A stretch of 64,000 bases of DNA, from positions 16,063,696 through 16,127,695 of the forward strand of contig NC_092686.1 in the NCBI RefSeq assembly GCF_964275005.1, given 5' to 3'. The position numbers and the translations under genes are program-made. Position 1 is the first letter of the stretch, and each line of letters opens with the position of its first letter. The stretch comes from Diadema setosum (lineage: Eukaryota > Echinodermata > Echinoidea > Diadematoida > Diadematidae). Positions 44,436-58,600 of this stretch are shown piece by piece. The notes under the pieces are model-generated. The model made no database searches and was not told the origin of the DNA. It saw only the letters and a list, made by a program, of their open reading frames with translations.

Positions 44436-46020
44436 AAATGTCTTTGGCAAACAAAACCTCTTATTTAAGTTTTGAACAGAAACTCTCAATCAAGTGAAAT
44501 ACATGTAGTCATGTATCTATCATACCATGACGCTGGTGTGAATGTGAAGGGCATATAGCGGTAGCCAAGTTCAGACATCTTACCATTCTGCTCATTTCTG
44601 AGACAGTTTGTTAGGTGCGTCCTTCTACCAAGGCATAGCAGAATGTCGTCGGCACGTTTGCCTAATTCATGGCATACGATACATATTTGTGCCTATTTAT
44701 AAACTCTCAAACCTTCAAAGCAACAAACATGTCACCTTGCATTCTTATTTAAAACATACACAGGGAAAACTTACTGTGTTAGTGTCATTTGTGTTGTTAG
44801 GTTTTTGTACAAAGTCTCTTGTAAACAGTTCATCTGTTCTAAGGGGTGTGTGCATCTTCGATCCAAATCACAAAACTATTTTTTAGAAGTGACCAGACTC
44901 CTGGTATGTGTTTTTAGGTTGCCTGAGGCAACAATGACTTATATTGAGCTATTTCTGATCTCATGCAATGAGATATTTAAAAAAAAGTGAGTGTAGCACC
45001 AGACAAATTTGATAACAAGATATGTAGAACTATTCTATATTTTGTACTGAACTCATTACTGTAGGTAATTGCTGCTTGCTGGAGAAACAAATTATTTTGC
45101 AAATCAAATGTTTTGTCAGAAAGCAAAAGTTTTCCTTCCATGGAGCTTAGACACAACAAAGTTTTGTACCAATTTGAAGACTTGCAATTGACACGATTGT
45201 ATTTTTTCTAGCATACGTATGTTTCTAGTGAACATTTCTACCTACTAATCCCATGGTATAATATCATTCTATTTGAATGCAAGCATTTTGATAAACAAAA
45301 CAGAAAGTGGGAATGATTGACCGGTGTGCTAATGAATTCAAGTGAATTCTACATTGTGCCAATCACCCTGAACTAGTTTCATTCAGGGCCTGGCGTAAAG
45401 ATGGTGCATCTAGAAGATTGAATTGAATGGAGCATGTTATGCTTTCTGAAAGTACTGAAGCTGAATATATTTAGATAGAATTCTCAGTATTTTTTTACAA
45501 ATATAAACAGAAACTATGAAAGATTGAAATAGACTCACTACACTATGTGCAGCATATATGAATTTTGGTTTGTGTATTTGAATGTATACTATATACATGT
45601 ATGTGTGTATGTATTTAAGTGTATACTTGTACATCTACGTTTATACAGACAAACATGCATGAAAACATGCAGACATACATGTATTGATGAACATGAACAA
45701 AATATTCACTCTTTCATAGCTCAAACGCTGTTATTTGGGTAGACTTTAATATTCATAATGACACAAATATATTGTACTAGATAAAAAAAGAAATATATAT
45801 TCTATCTCTGCATGATGCATTTCTCGCTTCATATGAAAATAAATACCGGTGGCAGATTTGTAGAAATGGAGATTTATTTGAGAGTTTTTGTGTTTATGTG
45901 ACAATGAGAGTAAAATGCTAGAAAATTTTTTTAATGTGTGACAATCTTTGAATGTACGTCCACCCCACAGTGATGGAATGGACATTCAGAGTTATCCGTC
46001 TGGGCATCTCCGTGTCAGAC

Positions 46021-46073
46021 GTGCGTGTGTGTGTGTGTGTGTGTTTGTGTGTGTGCACGTATGCATGCATGCA
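46021..46073. repeat. (GT)n/(ATGC)n microsatellite
   Basis: A GT run followed by GTATGCATGCATGCA. Confidence 0.88.
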
Positions 46074-46252
46074 TTTTTTTTGTAAACCTGGCAAGAGGGG
46101 ATACATTTCACACAGGGCATATGCCCGTTTGTTCAGAGTATATAAGACAAATGAAAAAAGCACCCTCTTAAGACCCTAGGGATACCTTATGGGTATAGAA
46201 TGCACTTGCCTGTTCTGCATATTTAGTACCTGAAGCAAATAGTGCTTCACAC

Positions 46253-46276
46253 CAGGGAGGTGGTCCCACCTCCCTG
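46253..46276. repeat. Perfect short palindrome
   Basis: CAGGGAGGTGG, TC, then CCACCTCCCTG: 11-bp GC-rich arms with a two-base centre, in AT-rich surroundings. Function unknown. Confidence 0.8.
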
Positions 46277-49200
46277 TTAACACTACCGAAATGGGGAAAT
46301 TCTGAAATTTTCACACATATCCTTGATTGTTGTGTATGCATCTATACACAACATGATGCCTAATTCTTCACTTACTAAACTGAATTGAAATACTATTTTT
46401 TTATGGTTATCAATTTAAATTACTCAAATCACACCCAAAAAAAATCAATCAGAAATAAATATGTAATATGCCTGGTTACCTTCAGCAAAATATCATATCC
46501 CCAGTGACACTAAATTGTTTGATATCACTTTGATCACGACACTTGGCCAATACACTCGATACACATACACTGACAAAAATCAAGTTTACACGCTAGTTGT
46601 TGTGTGCAGAATAATTCACAAAGACTTTATTTTTTGTCACAAAAAGTGTCGAATATGACAAAACATTCGGCAAGTCGTGCATTCACAACTGTTATATATC
46701 TACATATACACTGTATATATTAAAATGCATGTGTCTAGCACAATGAGTTGACCTTGACCATATCCATTACCAAAGGTATTTTAACCACAAGCCGCATACA
46801 TGTAACTAAATGTCCTGTAAAAGAGACCCAACATTTCAGTGACAAACGCAAATATTTGCATCGATTACAAGTGAAAATTTTTAAAAGGCGTATCTACTTT
46901 TGGCTCAAACAATTATTTTGGATTAGAAGGGGAGGAATGTTTTGCTGATCTGCTGAAATATCAACAAAACGGCATCCTTTCAAACAATTGAACTACCTTA
47001 AGGATAGGCAACCCCACGCTACAAAATGATCTAATTTTTAAATGTTCTACTTGCCAGCATCCAACCGGTGTGGTTTTTACAACAATCATTTCATACCTAG
47101 GCTACCTGGCGAACATTTGAGATCACAACACGGAATATGTTTCTTGCTATGGTTTGAAGTCAACCAGGGATGTAGATCTGTAGATTCACAAGATCATCAA
47201 ACGCAACCCCTTTAAGAGTGATGCATATTGGGTTAATGTTTCACAAAGAAGATTTGTTAATCTGTCAATGGAATTAATATCTTCTCAATTCAGAAAGGAA
47301 GGTGAACATCCATGGAGGTTCATTGTGAGGACGACACAAAATTCATGAATATATATATTGTAGCAAGATACCTCCTCCAATTTGTGTCCTTGTACAACGA
47401 GCAAAATTCTTACACAATCAACGAGTCTTATGATGGTGAATTCTTAGACATGCCCTTTAGCCTTGGGTCTGTATCCATTCAACTCAAAATGCATGGAGGC
47501 AGATAATTCAAGTTTTTGATTAACACTTGGTGCTGGCACTTGCTCGCATTTTGCAGCATACAAACAACCATGTAGTACCTTTTTAAGGCACATGAAACTG
47601 TTAAAGCAGCACAAGCTCCAAATACTGATACTCTTTCAAACAGGGTGAGATATTTGCTTTAAGGACTGCCACTTTGAGATATTTAGATATCGCCTCTCAC
47701 TTTACAACTTACACGAGATTGCGACAACTTAAAGACACAGCTACGGATGACTGAAATCTCGCAAAACTGTAGATTCTGTGGACTTACAGGATTTGGTTTG
47801 AAGAGTGGAAAAATGTGATAACAATGTAATGACTGCAATGCATAAATCTTCTGTAATCTCTTTTTCAACATTTTTTTTTTCAATGATAACTAGATACACA
47901 ATGCCATTCAATTCTGTCATTTGCACAACAATGTTCCAATAATTCAAAATACATAAATTATGATAACTTATTTTCTTTTTTTATATTCCTTTAGTGGAAT
48001 AGAAAATATTCACATTGATTTTTTTTTTCCAGACTCTGTATCACACAAAAATACACAACACAAAGTGCATGATCCCCAGTCACATAAACAATGATATCAA
48101 TAACAATTTTCCTCGTCCCAATATCAATTGAATCTTTACCACAATGTAACACCACCTCATATAGGAAACCTTTCACAATACCTATGCAGCTCTTGGGCTG
48201 CTTGAAGTAGATCAATGTATCCATTTCCCCAACATACCCAGACATTCATATCAAACACATCTGCCTCAAGATTACATACAGAGTGTCATCATTCAGGATG
48301 TATTGCACATTTTTTTCTTACATAAAAGCGATGAATGAGCTAACAAGATAAGACAATTAACATACCATCAGAAACTGATCACACTCACAAGCTTTTGCAG
48401 TACTCATTTGCCTGCATTTTGCCATCACACACAATTCAGCATTCGTCATTTGGTATTCATACAGCAGGCAGCCATCCGAAATAGTTTATTTACTTGGGAA
48501 GTTTCTCAGCCAACTGAGCAAGCAAATATCTCCTTTAGGTATGTCAAGATAAATAACAGTATAACCAATCTCCTGTTTCTAAGCCAGGAATTTAAGAAAA
48601 ATAGTCATTATCTATCAAGGGGTAGAAAGGTTAAATACCAACTGCTGAGATTATCATTTGAGAGATCAAAGTAAATTTTGAAAACTACTACAGTACAAGA
48701 ATTTGGTTGTCTCTGATTTTTGTTTCTATCGTTTCTTCTGTTGTGTGGGACGGAATTTGGCATAGTGATTGGAAATGGTATTGGCATGATTACTTTTTTT
48801 TCACAAGAGTTTGGCAATTTTTTTTTCTTTCTGTGAGTTTGAAACAGTATGTCAAACAAATATTTGTGGGATGTTTTTAATTGTTTGTTTTTTTCAGCCA
48901 GGTTTAGAATTTAAGCAATAATTTCATTTCTATTTTTTTAAGATAACTGATTCTACAGCTACTACATATTTATAGTATGAATCATTCTGAAATCAATGAA
49001 CTGAAAAGGACCTGCACATGCTCTTTAATCTTTCCCTGACAACATAAAAGTAGGGTACGCAATGATCACGAGCACTGGTGTATCTGTAATTCATCCCATT
49101 CAGCATGCATTCTACGGTGCAACCTAACCTAGGACCATGACTCCTAACGACTGTACCAATGACATGACATGATCGTGCAAGATCAGTGTTACGAAAGTGA

Positions 49201-52200
49201 CTTGAATCAAGCGATGGGCCCTGTGAATCTGTCAGTCACGACCTTCAGCACGAGTTCATTTCAATTTGACCCACAAGATTCACACACAAGCACCGAGTCA
49301 TAATGCCCAAGCTTTACAATGAAGACATTGTCATTGAGTACTCCACAGTCTTACCATACATTGCATTGTGCACTTATACGGGATGAATCAAAAACAACAA
49401 TAAACAATTGCATCAATTTATTATCCTTAAAATCATCATCTATGTGGAATGTAAACATAAACTGGAATGAGTGTACTATGTACTGACTGCTACAGAATCA
49501 CAAAAACGGAACTTTCATTTCAAACATGACAAATACAATAGGTCACTACACATATAATTTATGAATAATAATCAAGATTCATACCTACACTTAAATGCAC
49601 AAAGCTGTGATTTCCAATCCTACACCATGCAAGCTGACATACTTAAAACAGGTGTTTGGTCTGCAGAAAATTGCCAGAACAATGATTGATGAGAGCATAA
49701 TACAGTGATCAAAGGTGAAAACAAAAAGACTTTGGTGTCTTCATAAAAGCAGTACTAGCTAAACACATGCTCAAACTCTGACGAGTTCTATGATACACTA
49801 CACAAATTGATTGTATGATTATATAACAATTTTCCACCAAACAACAACCTGACTGACATTAATTAAAACGAAAATGTGGAAACAGCACATGCTGTTTGTC
49901 ATGTGACCATAACCGTGAAAACTGTTTCATTGATCTGCATTGAAACTGTATCAATGATGCAGCACTACAAGTGTTTCATTGTCTATGATGAAACAGGAAC
50001 AGTGATTTATCATTTGGCAAATCTAGCTGTATACCCACTAGGATTATCATAAATGCCCTGTCACAAGACAAAAAAACAAACAAACAAACAAAAAAACATC
50101 TTAAATCTGTAGAATATTTGTAAAAGATCATATTTTGTCATCATCACAGCAGTATCTGACACATCCTTTTTGACAAAAAGTCTTTTCTTCTTTTCTTTTC
50201 TTTTTTTTTCACTTGCCTGCTACAGTAAAAGTTAATCATCAGTGATTGTACCTACAAACAAAAGAAAAAAACAACAACAACAAAAGAGATAAAAACACCC
50301 AACAGATTTTATGAAATTCATCTGACCTGATTATTTCTTGCATTGTGTTATTCAGGGCTTATATTGATATTGTTCTTGCACATTTATACCAACAATTCTG
50401 CAGTTTGACAGTCATAGTGTGTTTAATCTTGGCATAGCAATTGGAGTTCTAAGTACAATTCCAAGGTTTTAAGTACATCAAATGCCATGTTTTAATCATA
50501 TGTAATTGTAAACACTAAATCTGAAAAAAAAAGCACTCTCATAAAAATCAAATTTCATCCACATTTCATGTCATCTATATCAGTCCTATATGACAGCAGC
50601 ATTTAAAATTCAGCCTAGGTTTCATGTATCAAGCAATTTCAATCAGTGCTAACCAGACACATATCCATTTGAGCAGGGTTATATTTCTACTCTAATACTC
50701 ATGCCCAGTACATTGGTGTTGATAATGCAATTAATGTTAAATGTAAATTCTGGAAATATTTCAGTTTTATTTTGGGTAAGGTGCATTTTGTGTCACTTTC
50801 ATTATGTATAGTATGAAGGGTGCCAGCCATTCTTTTGTGACATGCATTGTCCAATGCACAAGACCTGCGATACTCTTGTTACTTACTCTGCAAAGGTTTT
50901 CCCGCATAGAGGATATAAAATGACCCAACATCAAGGTGTGCTGCCAACGAACATCATCCAGTAGCTTCTGGTTTCACTTGTTCTCTTATGATGCAGTCTA
51001 ACACATCGAGTCTAGCAGCAAGGGTCTACAGCTGTACAGCTGTACATAAGTATGTAAGATGATATAACCCCATAACCTTGAAAATTTCATATGGCCTCAA
51101 GGTCTATAGGTCTGTGTCCTATAGGTCTAATTGTTACTATTCAAACAAATGACAAATAAAACAGAAAAATGTGAAGTTTCCGTCCTTTACCTACACAGAG
51201 TATTACTTCCAAGAAAGTCATCTTTAATATCTGCAATATTACATCTCTACACATAATTTCATTAATAAAAATCTGAGGGCGGATATCATCGTCATTTTGT
51301 CAGCAACAATTTCCAAACAAATTCAACAAATGATTCCTTTATTGAATGAATTCTAATACAGAAGACAAAGAAAAAAGTTAAATGTTATGTTGATGACTGG
51401 TCAACAAGCACATCTTCTTTGCCTAAATCTGTGTTAAAGTAGTTATGGATGTGGCAAGATTCAGGTGTGCATGACACGCATGGTGTCAAACATGATGACC
51501 ACAGAAGCATCAAGCTGTCCATATATGTGTAGATAGACACACCAGCCGTATATATCTGCAGCAATTTGTGAATGGTCAATACACAGAGCATTTCATGGAA
51601 ATCTTTGTGGGAAGATGAAAACATTGTGTGGATGGGCATGGTGAAGTTTGTACATGGTTGGAAGAAATTGTACACCTAGTCGGATGATAAATTCGCTCCA
51701 AGTGTGCAAAAATACTGTGGGGTGGATATATATATAACTACACATATAAATACATACAAATGGCCTGAAGATGACCAGACTAAAACTGACCGAAAAAGAA
51801 AAAAAAAAATAGGCTGGTGTAATATGTGACTGATCAACCAAGCAAAGAGGTATGAATGTCAGTGAAAAGAGAACTGTCGCAGATGAGGTATCAAGTATGT
51901 GATTTCTGCCACTCCTACGTTTGTTTGGATATCTCCTACGTGGTCCAATTTCTCATCATACAGACAGGAACCTTCAGCATCCTTGCACAATACAGGATCA
52001 CAATCCTAAAGAAAATTACTCCAATATATAACAGAGTAATTGTGTCTATAGTAAGAAGACTTCTCATGGCTTATGTGTGCATATATCGGGCAAGAATGAT
52101 GATGCTCCTCAAATACCCTCACTTGATATCACCAATGTGCATAGAAACATTAACACACAGCATAAAAACAACAAACGACACTCAATTTCTGAGTTCAGAA

Positions 52201-52487
52201 AAAAAAAATGATGTGAAGCAAATATTAATGAAAGCTTTACAGTTCATGAAGCAAGAAATCTACAGACATGTCAGAATGCTTTCCTGCATTTAACATTTTT
52301 TTTCTTTTTGTTTGAGTAAAGGCATCAATGATGCCAAAACACTGATGAATATCACTGACAAAGACGTCTTCATGGTAACCATGGCAACAAGAGAGATCCA
52401 CATGATACCTTCCTGTATCACAATTAATATTGCACTGCTATCCCTTTCACCATAAGTCGCCATCACACGAGACATGGCGCTCGACAC

Positions 52488-52647
52488 TCAGTCATCATCG
52501 ACAATGGCTTCGTTGTCGTGGTGAGGCATGTAGACGTCCAAAGGGTCAGCCTTGGGAATGCGACAGAAGCAGCATGGCACGGACGTCTCCTTCGCCTCGG
52601 ACGGCTCCGGGCCACGGGCAAACACTCGGATCAGCTGACAATGGACC
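52488..52647 (-). CDS. CERK: CERK last exon with stop and extended tail
   Basis: Encodes VHCQLIRVFARGPEPSEAKE, then TSVPCCFCRIPKADPLDVYM and PHHDNEAIVDDD, stop TGA at 52490-52488. The first 12 residues match the end of human CERK; the rest is about 30 residues longer, with a CCFC cluster and an acidic end. Confidence 0.95.
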
Positions 52648-55600
52648 CTAGAAAAACAAGATAATGAATAAGCATGTTCGAGTCATATCATAAATCATCA
52701 CTTCTTAACTTTTGAAACCATTGTGTGTGGTTACAGGGTGCTACGCATATATGCAAAATGGCTACAACTACAGGTACATGGACTACCTATTAACTAGTCA
52801 GCATATTTCTAAATATAAACACACAGGCATTAAGTATCCAACATAGCATTTATTACCATAAACCTACAAACAACTCTCCTCTGCAAGGGTCAACACAGAC
52901 ATCCCATAGTAGTGCAGGTGCAGCAACCATTTTCAAATCAGCATTAGTGATAGAGAGGGCATAATGCCAGGCACTTGTCTGAAACGCGTAGGGGTTGAAT
53001 GAATGTCCATTAGACGGTGTCCTTGTTCCTTTTGTGTCTGTGACCAACTGACCATGTAAGTCTCTTGTTGTGATCAACTGACCACTTAAAGCCTTTGTTT
53101 GCTTCTTGCGCCCTGGTCACTCTACCAACCAAGCACAGCATTTGTTCCTTGTGACATTATTGTCTCTCTTTTCCCTTTTCCTTGCCAAGTCCATCTCTTA
53201 TTTCTCACAGTCCAGCTATTCCTCATTCTAGGGCCTAGCCTTGCTCTAGTGTTTCTACTTCCTTGTTTCACCAATGCATCTATTGTCAAGCATATTAACA
53301 ACAAATTAGTGATCACAGAGGATGAAGACCTTCCTTGTCTCTAGCACTTCAAAAATTGGTCACATGACCAGATTGATATTCACATTTGCCTGCTCCTTGC
53401 CACAAGATGACAACCTGCCATACGATGTTAATCAAGTTGCAGTTTTTATGCCTCCACCACGAAGTGTTGCTGGAATCATTATGTTTTCAAACTTGTTTAA
53501 GGACCTAATCAACGTTAACCTTCAAAAGCAAAAGGAGAATCAATTTCCCTAAACTGCTGATGCTATTTCTGTTACAGTCTGAGAAATAATGTCCCATTTG
53601 CAGAAGCACCATAGAATATCAAGCTCCTACTGTTCCAAATCCTCGCTATTGAACCCCAAAGTTGCTCCTTGCAAAATGATTGACATACTAGGATGATCTG
53701 TATGTCTATATATTCCTGTCATTATTATCATCATCACCTGTGCAGATATTACCAATTTCATGTTCATTCACTATTCCTAAAACTATGTTGCCATCAACAC
53801 CCGGCTCTCACATTCACATATTGATGGCATACCTAACATCGATGTCCGGGGGTTCCCCAACTTCACCGTCAATGTTCCAGGAGCTGGTGCTGCCCACGCT
53901 GCCGACACTCCTCACCCGAAACGACCGGCTCTTCCTCGGGCTTTCCTCAAGGCTCTTCTTCTGGTCATTCAACTCCGACTCGGCTGGCACGGCCATCTCC
54001 AGGTCGTTGTTGAGCGAGCGAAACTTGAAGGCCTTCACCCGGTGGACCTCCACGAAGTCAAAGTTGAACTGGAGGATGAACATGAAAACTTATAGTGACA
54101 GTTTGCATACACAAGGGTGGTGGGGGGGGGGGGGCACTTGTTTAAATGCCTGATTATCACATGACAGGCACCAATGTTGCCAGACAGACTTCCGTGGTGA
54201 CCCAAATTGCTTCCGAACAAGGTCAGCTCTTTGTCATATTGGGAATTTGAGAGTTGGGGCCATTTGCTTGTTTTGGGAAGTGCAGAAGTCAATTCACTTC
54301 CTTGTCATCCTCTCTGTCTGGTTAAATGTGTGTGCCTTTATGTTCCGACAATACTCAAACTCTACAAAGTGTATTTTTAAAACCTAAGGCTAAAATTTCA
54401 AGAGCTAGGTGCATTTGAAAGTCAAATTTTTCACCTTCTGACTGACAAAAGGCAGTTTATGCTACAACTTTCTCCTACAGCAGTTTTGATACATTGCGAG
54501 TGGGTAGGCCCTTTTCAGGACCAAATACATACCCAAGAAAGAATACGTGGTACACCATGAAGCCTTCCACTACTGCAAGTTTTGATACATCTTAAAAATA
54601 GTTGGTGAATTGGAGAAATATAACCCATTCAGAGAAACAGTACAAGAGTTGTTTTGTTGTTGTTTTTTCCTTGGGGTGTTTTTAAAAGAGCATCCGATTC
54701 ACCCTTGTCAAACTTGGGATTCCTTGTTGACAAGCATTTTAACATGGATCATAAGATACCTATTGCCTAATATCTACAGGCTTGGGAAATCTCCTGACAA
54801 ATGACAAAAAAAAAAAAACTGTTTCAGTTTGTAACATAGTGTTTCTCAACTTATCTATCTATCACTCAAAAAGAATCAAGGAAACGTGGTCAAAAATTGC
54901 ATACCTCACCAAGTAAATCTAAACATGCATGGACAAATCCAGCATGGCTTGTTGTCAAACTTTAGCCAAAGTCACATGGCACAAAAATTTCACTTTCACT
55001 TGCTCTTTAATGTCTTCAGTAGGGGTAGTAAATAATACACATTGGGGAAAATCCATCACAAAGTACTGCTTGGAAAATGATGCCAACATCCACATAAAAT
55101 AATTGTATGTTGGCTCATAATGCAAAGACATAAAATGTAAATTTGAAGTGGGTTCATAAATTTTCAAGGGCAGCAAAGCTACATAATCATTTTGCAAACC
55201 TAATCATACATCAATAATGATTTTGTAATTGGGGCACAGACAAGATTGATTGAGTTTCAGACTTACATGGTTTCCTGACGAGGCGAGGCGGAGCATGTGT
55301 CGGAGGTAGTCGAAGCGGGAGCACTGCCTGACCAGAACGAGGTCGATGCAGCCATTGCCGAGGTGAGCGGCCGGAGACATGCCGGTGACCGTCCTGGAAC
55401 ATCGGCCGCTGACGAGGGCAGCGTTGATTGCCGTGAACTGACCGGTGACATAGCGCCACTTGGAGGTAGTATCGATGTCATCAAAGTCTTTCATTGGGAG
55501 AAGAGGAAGATACAAAAATATGTTACTATGCATATAATGATCTCATTACATAATTCCAATACCAAATGCAGGATCTTACTTTAAATCTAGCAAGACCCTT

Positions 55601-58600
55601 CACATATGAAAGACGTTCTCATAACATCATTTTTCAGCTACATGACATGCACATTTTACAGCACATATGAGATTGCACTTTTTTATGCAGTTACAAGGAT
55701 ATACATGTATTGATAATGTAAAATTTACTTTATCGTCCTTCAAATAAAGATGAACAAGTTCATTCTCATTCAAGTAAATGTACAAATCTCTAGATACTTA
55801 TATACTTCAAATCATGCTAGAAATATTAGTCAAATCTTCAGGGAATACATTTTATGCCATCATGGAACATCAAGAACAGTTTTGCTACAGATAAATGCAT
55901 GTTGAATATCAGATCATGATTCTTGCAAACAATAGGCATCATCAGCAGGGCTGCCAACACTCGCCTTTCAGAGTCAAATAGATTCCAAAGAGCAATTGGG
56001 GAGAAACTTGTATATCACATGCAACTGAATGGGCAAAAATGATTTCCAAAATCAGGGAGATTTCGATGTTCTTTTTATCCAGTCATGAAGAAATATTAGA
56101 AGTTTTCAGAAAGTCTCCTGCATAATTAAGGTAGACTTGGCAGCTCGCCACTATTCAAATCACAGAACTTACCATTTTTCCTGGATGTGTGATATGACTC
56201 GTGATGCTTCTGTGACCTTCGTTTTGAGCACACACCACATCTGGTGGGGAAGAGAAAGTATGCTTGTTGAAGCAGCAAGTCTCCAAAGCATGTGATCCCA
56301 ACATCACCGACCAAACATAACAGAGGGTCTTATTAGCTTAATTCATGCACATGACAGTGTGTCAAGATGTGTCTATTATGTTGAACCATGGTTTAACTAA
56401 CGGTAGTTCCTGGTAGTTGAGATGATTTAGTTTTGTCTTTCACAGATAGCAGGAGGGGGTGCTTATCTGACCACTGCAGCATCTAATCAAAATGATATAT
56501 GCTAATGATATAAGATAAATTATTATTGGAAAAATGAGCAAAAAAAAAAAAAAAGGGATTCCACTGGGATCCATTCCATTGGAATCCCATTTTCTTTGCT
56601 CATTTTTCCACTAATAAATTATATTCATTTCTGGGCAGTTTTCTTCTGTTTGCGGTTGTTATACGATATATTAAACATCAAATCATCTACATGACTTATG
56701 CTATGGTCAGGCTTATAAAAAAGTGGCCAGGGACACAAAAATCATTGAGGCATGTCTTTAGCATAAAAAAAATCATTATTGTGTGATAGAACTACCATAG
56801 ATGTTTTGTTTCTAAAAACTTACACATTAAAATTTACTCTTCATTCCAAGACCCCTAAAACACTGGAAACAACTGACGTGCATCGTAGTTGGGATTTCTG
56901 TCATAAACTATTAACATGTCAAAATCAACACTGCTACAGTGATTTTCATCCAATTACCGTCATAACTCAAGACTGGCGCTGAAACATTAAGGAATCCAAA
57001 TGCTGACGAGTTTCCTACATGATATATTTAAACCACACCCAATTTTTTCAAGCTGTATGAATTATGAGGGATTAATGGCTGACCTGGCCTTAAATGGAGG
57101 TCACCTGTCGATTGTTAAAGGTCATTCTGCTGTGATGGCAGAAGATTTAGTGTTCTTACCCTATCCTACAACCTTCCTTGTCCCACGGTGAGTTGTCTTC
57201 ATCTTTACTGGGCAGGAAAGCCACCTCACCCCGGTACACTTGATGTTTCAGATACTCCTTTACACCTAGGGAGGGGGGAGAGTAGGACATGGGGTCAAAA
57301 GTTATTCCCAGAAGACACACATTGGTACAACTAGAGCTGAACTCATCTGAAATATTCCTTTATTGGTGCAATGTTTCTCTTTAACATTTCTCTTTTTTGA
57401 TCAATATACAGATGGCAAGCTGTTTTACGTGTAATCCACAATCACAATCAATAACTGGTCACATACCTAACCAAGGTTAACAGTCTCTGCAACTACATAC
57501 TAAAATATATTCTATACAATGGGACAGTTGCATGTTTAGTTGACTGTGTATAATGCATGCAAAGATAGAGAAATGCAATCATCATAACCACCACATCCCA
57601 ATATTTCATGAGATTCACATTTGCACATACAACACTTATATTTGAGCAAAAAGAAATCATATTGCAGCTGTTGTTTTCTTCTTTGTTTGTTTGTTTGTTC
57701 TTTGTTCCATGTACTTTTGATGAGCCCCAAAAAGTACATGGGAATAACATCAAATGTAATATCACATGTACAACATGTTTCTTTCTAAACACATGTACCA
57801 TGCATTTCTTCATCATTATCTCTCATGCTAATGGAAGCATCTATCCAATGCACGCTGTCACCACAGATGTCCTACATACCGGCAAATTCATATCGAGCTG
57901 GCCCCATCCACCGGTAGTTCTCACTCTCCTTCAGGACGTCACCAAGGAAACCGTATCCAAGGAAGGAGAAGGTGTACCTGAGCAGGGAGTTATTGTGATG
58001 AACCGAACACACGTCCAGACCAAGGGAGAAACCTGGGGAGGCATCCAAACATCAAACATACATCTTGTTTGATACTTTCACTTTGGGTTTACATCATTCT
58101 GCTGACTTGAATATGCATGAAAGGTCCTGAACCACCTTTCAAACACTTTATGTGCAAGAGCACTTAGTTTAACTTGCTTTTTTTTTTCTCCAGAACTCGA
58201 TAATCCCTCTGATCTAAACCCAGTTTTGATATGTCGTAGCATTAGCAAGCCCGCTCAGGTGCAGCAGTGTGTCTCAGTCCAAAAGCAGGCCATAGTGGCA
58301 CAATATGAATTAGGGAGATTAAATGATCTCTATTCATAGACAATTAGTGTCCAGACATCTGTGTAAATTGGTTAAAAAAAAAAACACAAACAAACAAACA
58401 AAAAAAAAACACTCCAGCATGCGTGCCAATTGCTGAAAAAAAGCACAGAAAGCTTAAAAGCTATCAAATTATTTAGCTGGCTCAAGAACACCAATTTTTA
58501 GCATAAAATTGAAATACAATGGGTTCCCATTATAACAAATGGATCAGTAGTTTTTTGTTGTAGTTGTTGTTATATCAAAATTTCATTACAACCGCACAAA

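Larger units (their letters stand above)
40885..52487. other. Convergent 3' interval between G6PD and CERK
   Basis: Should contain the G6PD 3' UTR at its left and the CERK 3' UTR at its right. AATAAA signals on the + strand occur at 41825 and 42456; on the minus strand at 51343-51338, among others. I cannot tell which are used. The interval has few MITEs, some microsatellites, and scattered frames without recognised similarity. No third gene was identified. Confidence 0.6.

Noticed and set aside
45437..45742. Tyr/Ile-rich frames on both strands
   Set aside because: AT-rich low-complexity TATGTAT sequence.
52430..52651. Arg/Ser-rich + strand open frame
   Set aside because: Antisense shadow of the last CERK exon.
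53833..53833. CERK ending at YAINM followed by a TGA just past this exon
   Set aside because: A good donor (AG|GTATGC) and a perfectly phased downstream exon continuing with conserved VHCQLIRVFARG show that splicing is the main form; the read-through could be a minor isoform.
53740..54153. 137-residue + strand open frame
   Set aside because: Antisense shadow of the CERK exon at 53833-54068.
55211..55584. Several overlapping frames on both strands
   Set aside because: Alternative-frame shadows of the CERK exon at 55267-55487; only the frame with SPAAHLGNG is conserved.
57608..58072. 154-residue + strand open frame
   Set aside because: It runs antisense across the CERK exon at 57880-58032, which matches the kinase on the minus strand; the + frame has no similarity.
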